A DNA stretch of 64,000 nucleotides from Aminobacter aminovorans (lineage in GTDB: Bacteria > Pseudomonadota > Alphaproteobacteria > Rhizobiales > Rhizobiaceae). Location of the stretch: contig NZ_UFSM01000001.1 of the NCBI RefSeq assembly GCF_900445235.1, positions 4,231,501 to 4,295,500 on the forward strand, written 5' to 3'. This document shows positions 59,356-64,000 of this stretch, piece after piece; the first letter of the stretch is position 1, and every line of letters starts with the position of its first letter. Made by a program: the position numbers and the translations under genes. The notes under the pieces are model-generated. The model was not told the origin of the DNA, ran no database searches, and saw nothing but the letters and a program-made list of their open reading frames with translations.

Positions 59356-59772
59356 CTAAGATAGTGGCGGTTGTTCGACCGGCAGCGCCTCTATGATCAC
59401 AAAGGCTTGCGCAAGCGGAAAATCATCCGTGATCGTCAGGTGCAGCACAGCGCGATGGCCATCGGGCAGCATCGTTGCCAGCCTTTTTGCCGCGCCTCCC
59501 GACAGCTCCATCGTCGGACGCCCACCCGGCAGGTTGACCACGCCCATGTCTCGCCAGAACACGCCTTCAGATATGCCGCAGCCGAGCGCCTTGGAGCAGG
59601 CTTCCTTGGCGGCGAAGCGCTTGGCATAGGACGCGATCCGCCCACGTCGCCCCTCGGCACGCGCCTGCTCTACATCGGTGAAGATGCGCTGGATGAAGCG
59701 CTCGCCATGGCGGACGATCGACTTTTCGATCCGCCTGATGTCGACGAGGTCGCTGCCGATGCCGAGGATCAC
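59356..59772 (-). CDS. acpS: holo-[acyl-carrier-protein] synthase
   Basis: A 138-residue protein with [13 protein letters not shown] (Mg/CoA site) and [13 protein letters not shown]. It transfers phosphopantetheine from CoA to apo-ACP for fatty-acid synthesis. Confidence 0.95.
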   Translation of the reverse strand: MILGIGSDLVDIRRIEKSIVRHGERFIQRIFTDVEQARAEGRRGRIASYAKRFAAKEACSKALGCGISEGVFWRDMGVVNLPGGRPTMELSGGAAKRLATMLPDGHRAVLHLTITDDFPLAQAFVIIEALPVEQPPLS

Positions 59773-59802
59773 TTTTTCACCCTCGGAGTACGCGGCCCAA
59801 GC

Positions 59803-59852
59803 TGCCGATCTCCACGCTTGCGGGGGAGATGGCCGGCAGGCCAGAGGGGGGT
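59803..59852. repeat. half copy of intergenic element family 2
   Basis: GATCTCC...GGGGGAGATGGCCGGCAGGCCAGAGGGGGG matches the right arm of the elements at 5881-6035 and 9235-9414, without the inverted partner arm. It lies between acpS and pyrE. Confidence 0.55.
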
Positions 59853-59876
59853 TACCGGGCTCAATCCCGTCAATCC

Positions 59877-60455
59877 TCAGATATTCCGGCTGCCCGGCTT
59901 GATCGCCGGGATCGCCGCCAGTTCCGGCGGCAGCTGGTCGGCCGGATAGGCCGGCACTTCATATTCGGCAAGGGCTACCAGCGGCACGCCGACATCGGTC
60001 TTGCCGGCCGAGCGGTCGATGATGCAGGCTGCCGCCACGACCTCTGCGCCAAGCTCGCTCAGGCACGCGATGGTCTCGCGGATCGACAGGCCGGTGGTGA
60101 CGATGTCCTCGACGATGACGACGCGTGCGCCCTTTTCGATCTCGAAGCGGCGCAGCCGGAACGTGCCCTGCTCGCGCTCGACCCAGATCGCCGGCACCTT
60201 GAGATGCCTTGACGTCTCATAGGCAGGGATCAGCCCGCCAATCGCCGGTCCGACGACATAGTCGATGTCGCCCGTAACTTCGGCGCGGATCTTGTCGGCC
60301 AGCGCCTTGCACAATGCTTCGGTCTTGTCGGCATGCATGAAGACGCGTGCCTTCTGCAGGAACACCGGGCTGCGCAGGCCCGACGTCAGGATGAAATGGC
60401 CTTCGAGCACGGCGCCCGCCGAGCGGAAAATGTCGAGAACGTCTTTTGTCTGCAT
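59877..60455 (-). CDS. pyrE: orotate phosphoribosyltransferase
   Basis: A 192-residue enzyme with the PRPP loop [14 protein letters not shown]. It makes orotidine monophosphate from orotate and PRPP in pyrimidine synthesis. Confidence 0.95.
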   Translation of the reverse strand: MQTKDVLDIFRSAGAVLEGHFILTSGLRSPVFLQKARVFMHADKTEALCKALADKIRAEVTGDIDYVVGPAIGGLIPAYETSRHLKVPAIWVEREQGTFRLRRFEIEKGARVVIVEDIVTTGLSIRETIACLSELGAEVVAAACIIDRSAGKTDVGVPLVALAEYEVPAYPADQLPPELAAIPAIKPGSRNI

Positions 60456-60490
60456 CGTCGTCTTTCCTCGTCGTCAGTCCAGCGCGCTAT

Positions 60491-60537
60491 AGCATGATCC
60501 CTAGAAGTGGTGGCCGGTTTTCGGAAAAGATCATGCT
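60491..60537. repeat. family 5 palindromic element, inverted copy
   Basis: AGCATGATCC...GGTTTTCGGAAAAGATCATGCT is the reverse of the elements at 54372-54474. It lies between RSH and pyrE. Confidence 0.8.
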
Positions 60538-60587
60538 ACAACAAAAAGATAGGGCCCCATTCCGATTCATCGGAATGGCATAGGCCC

Positions 60588-62822
60588 TCACCCGTTGACG
60601 CGGCGGGCATCGCTGACGCTGGAATTGTCCTTGAGCTGGGAGATCAGCCGGTTCAGGTGCTTCAGATCCCAGACTTCGAGATCAAGCAGCATTTCGGTGA
60701 AGTCGGGTGCGGTGCGGATCATCGACAGCGTGTGGATGTTGGCGTCGTTGGCGGCGACCACCTGGGCGATGTCGGCGAGCGAGCCCGGCGCATTGATCGC
60801 GGTCACCGAAAGCCGGGCCGGAAAACGCTCCTTCGAGCCCTCGTCGAGGTCCCAGCGCACGTCGATCCAGCGCTCCGGCTGGTCGTCGAAGGCCATCAGC
60901 GACGGCGACTGGATCGGGTAGATGGTGATGCCCGAGCCCGGCTGCATGATGCCGACGATGCGGTCGCCAGGCACCGCCCCCTCTGGGGCGAAGCGCACCG
61001 GCAGGTCGCCGCTGACGCCGCGGATCGGCACGGCACTGCCTTGTGCCTTCTGTTCCTTGCGCGTCGGCGCGGTCGAACGGCCGGGGATCTGGAACAGCAT
61101 GCCGGCGGCGTTGCGGATCTTCGACCAGCCTTCCTCGCGCGGCTTGGCCGGATGGGTGGCGCGCTCTTCCTTGTAGTCGGGGAAGACGGCGCGGACGACG
61201 TCGTTGGACGACAGCTCGCCGCGGCCGACCGAAGCCAGCACGTCCTCGATGTCCTTGCGCGCCAGCCGGTGCAGCACCGGCTTCAGGTTGTCCTTGGAGA
61301 ACTTCTTGCCGGCGCGCTCGAAAGCGCGTTCGAGGATGCGGGCGCCGAGCCCGGAATATTGCTTGCGGATGGCGTTCTTGGTCGCCCGCCGGATCGCCGA
61401 GCGCGCCTTGCCGGTGACGACGATCGATTCCCACGCCGCCGGCGGCACCTGCGCCTTGGAGCGGATGATCTCGACCTCGTCGCCGTTCTTGAGCTCGGTC
61501 ATCAGCGGCATCACCCGGCCGTTGACCTTGGCACCGACGCAGGTGTCGCCGACGTCGGTGTGCACGGCATAAGCGAAGTCGATCGGGGTAGCACCACGCG
61601 GCAGCGCGATCAGCATGCCCTTGGGCGTGAAGCAGAAGACCTGGTCCTGGAACAGTTCGAGCTTGGTGTTTTCGAGGAAATCCTCGGGATTGTCGCCGTC
61701 GGCGAGCTGCTCGATGGTCCGCCGCAGCCAACCATAGGCGTTGGTTTCCTTGGAGATGGTGTGGCCGGCGCCGTTGCTCGGCTTGCCGGCATTGTCCTTG
61801 TAGATCGAATGCGCGGCGACGCCGTATTCGGCGATCTTGTTCATCTCGCGGGTGCGGATCTGCAGCTCGATGCGCTGGCGCGACGGACCGACGATGGTGG
61901 TGTGGATCGATCGGTAGTCGTTCTGCTTCGGCGTCGAGATGTAGTCCTTGAACCGCCCCGGCACCATCGACCATGTCGTGTGGATCGAGCCGAGCGCGCG
62001 ATAGCAGTCCTCGACGGAATCGACGACGACGCGGAAGCCGAAGATATCGGACAGCTGCTCGAAGGACAGCGCCTTGGTCTCCATCTTGCGGAACACCGAC
62101 CACGGCTTCTTCTGTCTGCTCTTCACATCGGCCTTGATGGCGTATTTCTCGAACTGCGCCGACAGCGCCTTCTCGATGTCGCCGAGCACGCCTATCGAGC
62201 GCTCGGACATTTCCGACAGCCGCTCGGTGACGGTGCGGTAGGCCTCGGGATTGATGTAGCGGAAGGCGAGTTCTTCGAGCTCCTCGCGCATGCCCTGCAT
62301 GCCCATGCGCCCGGCCAGCGGCGCATAGATGTCCATCGTCTCCTCGGCGATGCGCAGCCGCTTGCTTTCGGGCACGTGATGCAGCGTGCGCATGTTGTGC
62401 AGCCGGTCGGCGAGCTTGACCAGGAGCACGCGCACGTCCTCGGAGATCGCCAGCAGAAGCTTGCGCAAATTCTCCGCCTGCTCGGCCTTTTTGGAGACGA
62501 GGTCGAGCTTCTTGAGCTTGGTCAGTCCCTCGACAAGCTTGCCGATGTCGGGGCCGAACAGTTCGTCGATCTCGGCGCGCGTCGCACTTGTGTCCTCGAT
62601 GGTGTCATGCAGCAGGGCGACAGCGATCGTCGCCTCGTCGAGATGCATGTCGGTGAGGATCGCCGCCACTTCGAGCGGATGCGAGAAGTAGGGATCGCCC
62701 GAGGCGCGGCGCTGATGGCCATGCTTCTGCATGGCGTAGACATAGGCCTTGTTGAGCAGCGCTTCGTTGACGTCAGGCTTGTAGCGCTGGACGCGCTCGA
62801 CAAGCTCATACTGACGCATCAT
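60588..62822 (-). CDS. rsh: bifunctional (p)ppGpp synthetase/hydrolase RSH
   Basis: A 744-residue protein: HD hydrolase domain (GDPYFSHPLEVAAIL, LLHDTIEDT), synthetase domain (IFGFRVVVDSVEDCYRALG, QNDYRSIHTT), TGS domain (VFCFTPKGMLIALPRGATPIDFAYAVH) and a C-terminal ACT domain. The complete HD site indicates it both makes and breaks (p)ppGpp. It is the single long RSH typical of alphaproteobacteria. Confidence 0.95.
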   Translation of the reverse strand: MMRQYELVERVQRYKPDVNEALLNKAYVYAMQKHGHQRRASGDPYFSHPLEVAAILTDMHLDEATIAVALLHDTIEDTSATRAEIDELFGPDIGKLVEGLTKLKKLDLVSKKAEQAENLRKLLLAISEDVRVLLVKLADRLHNMRTLHHVPESKRLRIAEETMDIYAPLAGRMGMQGMREELEELAFRYINPEAYRTVTERLSEMSERSIGVLGDIEKALSAQFEKYAIKADVKSRQKKPWSVFRKMETKALSFEQLSDIFGFRVVVDSVEDCYRALGSIHTTWSMVPGRFKDYISTPKQNDYRSIHTTIVGPSRQRIELQIRTREMNKIAEYGVAAHSIYKDNAGKPSNGAGHTISKETNAYGWLRRTIEQLADGDNPEDFLENTKLELFQDQVFCFTPKGMLIALPRGATPIDFAYAVHTDVGDTCVGAKVNGRVMPLMTELKNGDEVEIIRSKAQVPPAAWESIVVTGKARSAIRRATKNAIRKQYSGLGARILERAFERAGKKFSKDNLKPVLHRLARKDIEDVLASVGRGELSSNDVVRAVFPDYKEERATHPAKPREEGWSKIRNAAGMLFQIPGRSTAPTRKEQKAQGSAVPIRGVSGDLPVRFAPEGAVPGDRIVGIMQPGSGITIYPIQSPSLMAFDDQPERWIDVRWDLDEGSKERFPARLSVTAINAPGSLADIAQVVAANDANIHTLSMIRTAPDFTEMLLDLEVWDLKHLNRLISQLKDNSSVSDARRVNG

Positions 62823-62986
62823 GGGCGGCTTCCCGGAACTCGAAATGAATCATGCGCCGCAAGGGCTTGCGACGCATGTCATAGATAAACACAGATGTGA
62901 CGGCGCGGAAGTGCCGATAAGCCGGTTTGGCGCCGCTTGCGAGCTTTTTGGCGCTCTGGCGGCGCAGAGTTTGTTCGATAACTCGC

Positions 62987-63088
62987 CCTGCCGAGGGAGA
63001 TGGCTTGGTTTTCGAGAACCGGAGCGGAGCGGACTTTAGGGTCCGTGAGCACCGGAAGCGCAGAAAACCGAGGCAGATGCCCGGCAGG
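62987..63088. repeat. palindromic intergenic element, family 1 copy b
   Basis: Contains GAACCGGAGCGGAGCG and GTGAGCACCGGAAGCGCAG in the same order as 3064-3142. Imperfect inverted ends CCTGCCG...GGTTTTC and GAAAACC...CGGCAGG flank it. It lies between rpoZ and RSH. Confidence 0.6.
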
Positions 63089-63108
63089 GTAGAGTTAGCG
63101 TCAAACTC

Positions 63109-63504
63109 TTAGTAGTCGTCGCTCTTTTCGGGAGCGACCAGGCTCTCGATGCCGGCGAGCAGGTCTTCTTCCGACATGCGGTCGAAGTTGATGTTCTCTT
63201 CGGCTTCCTCGGCGTCGATGGCGGAAGCTGTGGTCTGGTCGGCCGGCTCGGGAGCCTCGGGCTCCGGCTCGTCGACTTCGACGTGCTTCTGCAGCGAGTG
63301 GATCAGGTCTTCCTTGAGATCGTCGGGCGACAGCATCTCGTCGGCGATTTCGCGCAGTGCCACGACAGGGTTCTTGTCGTTGTCGCGCGGCAGCGTGATC
63401 TGCGCGCCCTGCGAGATCTGGCGGGCGCGGTGGCCAGCGAGCAGCACCAGCTCAAAGCGGTTGTCGACCTTGTCAATGCAGTCTTCAACGGTTACGCGGG
63501 CCAT
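63109..63504 (-). CDS. rpoZ: RNA polymerase omega subunit
   Basis: A 131-residue protein: [30 protein letters not shown], then [12 protein letters not shown]. Omega helps fold and assemble the beta' subunit. The tail is long and acidic, as in many alphaproteobacteria. It lies upstream of RSH, as spoT follows rpoZ in many bacteria. Confidence 0.95.
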   Translation of the reverse strand: MARVTVEDCIDKVDNRFELVLLAGHRARQISQGAQITLPRDNDKNPVVALREIADEMLSPDDLKEDLIHSLQKHVEVDEPEPEAPEPADQTTASAIDAEEAEENINFDRMSEEDLLAGIESLVAPEKSDDY

Positions 63505-63780
63505 GAAGTGCCCCTTTCATGCATGGATTTGACGGAAAGCTGACGCGTGCCATAACCTGAACGGCCACGCAATTCAAGCATCAAGCCTGCTTTGCCACCG
63601 AAGCGTCGGATTCCGGACAGACATCCACAAACGATTATTTTACTGCTCCGCCCCTGTCCCCCCTTGGAATGAACCACCGCGAGCGATATTTGCCGCATTG
63701 GGGTAAGTCATTGATCTGGGGGAACGGGCGCTCGGTTCAGCGTATTTGGCGTCAGCCTATTTCAACAAGGAAATTTTCCT

Positions 63781-64000
63781 ATGTTTGATCCTCGCGAGAA
63801 AATCGCACTTTTTATCGACGGAGCTAATCTCTACGCCACCTCCCGCTCCCTCGGCTTCGACATCGACTATCGCAAACTGCTTTCCACCTTCCAGAAGCGC
63901 GGCTATCTGCTGCGCGCCTATTATTACACCGCACTTGTCGAGGACCAGGAATACTCCTCGATCCGCCCGCTGATCGACTGGCTCGACTATAACGGCTTCA
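63781..64000 (+). CDS. NYN-domain (LabA/DUF88) nuclease-like protein, cut by window edge
   Basis: The first 73 residues: MFDPREKIALFIDGANLYATSRSLGFDIDY..., with the NYN Asp motif FIDGANLY and RAYYYTALV. NYN proteins resemble PIN RNases and probably act on RNA. AAGGAAA precedes the ATG. The rest lies beyond the window. Confidence 0.85.
   Translation, partial: MFDPREKIALFIDGANLYATSRSLGFDIDYRKLLSTFQKRGYLLRAYYYTALVEDQEYSSIRPLIDWLDYNGF

Noticed and set aside
60507..62888. 793-codon open frame antisense to RSH
   Set aside because: The minus-strand reading has a complete RSH domain set; the antisense frame has none and starts inside a repeat.

Overview
The window is high-GC chromosomal DNA from an alphaproteobacterium of the order Hyphomicrobiales (Rhizobiales), most likely Mesorhizobium or a close Phyllobacteriaceae relative. 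The evidence is protein-family content and gene order: a core block rpoZ - RSH - pyrE - acpS - lepB - rnc - era, recO with a PaaI-type thioesterase, a citramalate synthase, a DUF2339 giant membrane protein and an Omp25/31-like porin. Several families of palindromic intergenic elements of the kind common in rhizobia are also present. No rRNA, tRNA, intact transposase, prophage or CRISPR array was seen.

Layout. (1) 1-9,446: the start of an ABC exporter behind an ArsR repressor with a striking palindromic operator, a LysM protein, a LOG-like protein, RarD, citramalate synthase, and a tightly overlapping six-gene operon (DUF559, VOC, three tandem GFA proteins, prolyl aminopeptidase). (2) 9,447-18,476: cysS, a LysE/ArgO exporter, an SRAP (YedK/HMCES) protein, a NUDIX hydrolase, rhizobial conserved hypotheticals, a dihydroorotase with an altered metal motif, YgfZ and an HD hydrolase. 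(3) 18,526-27,747: a GST, LtrA, small DUF proteins, an ArsR-SRPBCC-SDR operon that appears to be leaderless, a two-gene operon joining a RimK-like ATP-grasp ligase to a GNAT/peptidase-C39 fusion, and an ECF sigma/anti-sigma pair. (4) 27,986-36,349: an MFS carrier, a small AT-richer patch with a dead vapC and a frameshifted secreted-protein gene, a protein whose signal-peptide end is repeated four times, an outer-membrane protein, DUF2339, a thioesterase and recO. (5) 36,350-56,880: about 20.5 kb lying between recO and era, genes that are often neighbours. It is rich in exporters, each next to or divergent from its own regulator (CsoR/RcnR, TetR, MarR, TetR, MerR, AraC), and in pseudogenes. (6) 56,881-64,000: the conserved era-rnc-lepB-acpS-pyrE-RSH-rpoZ block and the start of a NYN-domain protein.

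How the parts work together. Block 6 is housekeeping: ribosome assembly, RNA processing, secretion, acyl-carrier activation, pyrimidine synthesis, the stringent response and an RNA polymerase subunit. Block 5 looks like an environmental-response island: a nickel/cobalt-type sensor and His-tailed exporter, PepSY and DUF2946 metal-associated membrane proteins, and several regulator/efflux or regulator/oxidoreductase pairs with visible operators. The best candidate for a little-described system is the ATP-grasp plus GNAT-C39 operon at 23,178-25,741. Its active-site residues are intact, and it predicts a peptide or amino-acid ligation, acetylation and proteolysis pathway of unknown product.

Limits. 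All assignments come from reading the sequence and remembered family signatures; no database search was run. Start codons were chosen from ribosome-binding sites, overlaps and family starts, and are flagged where doubtful.
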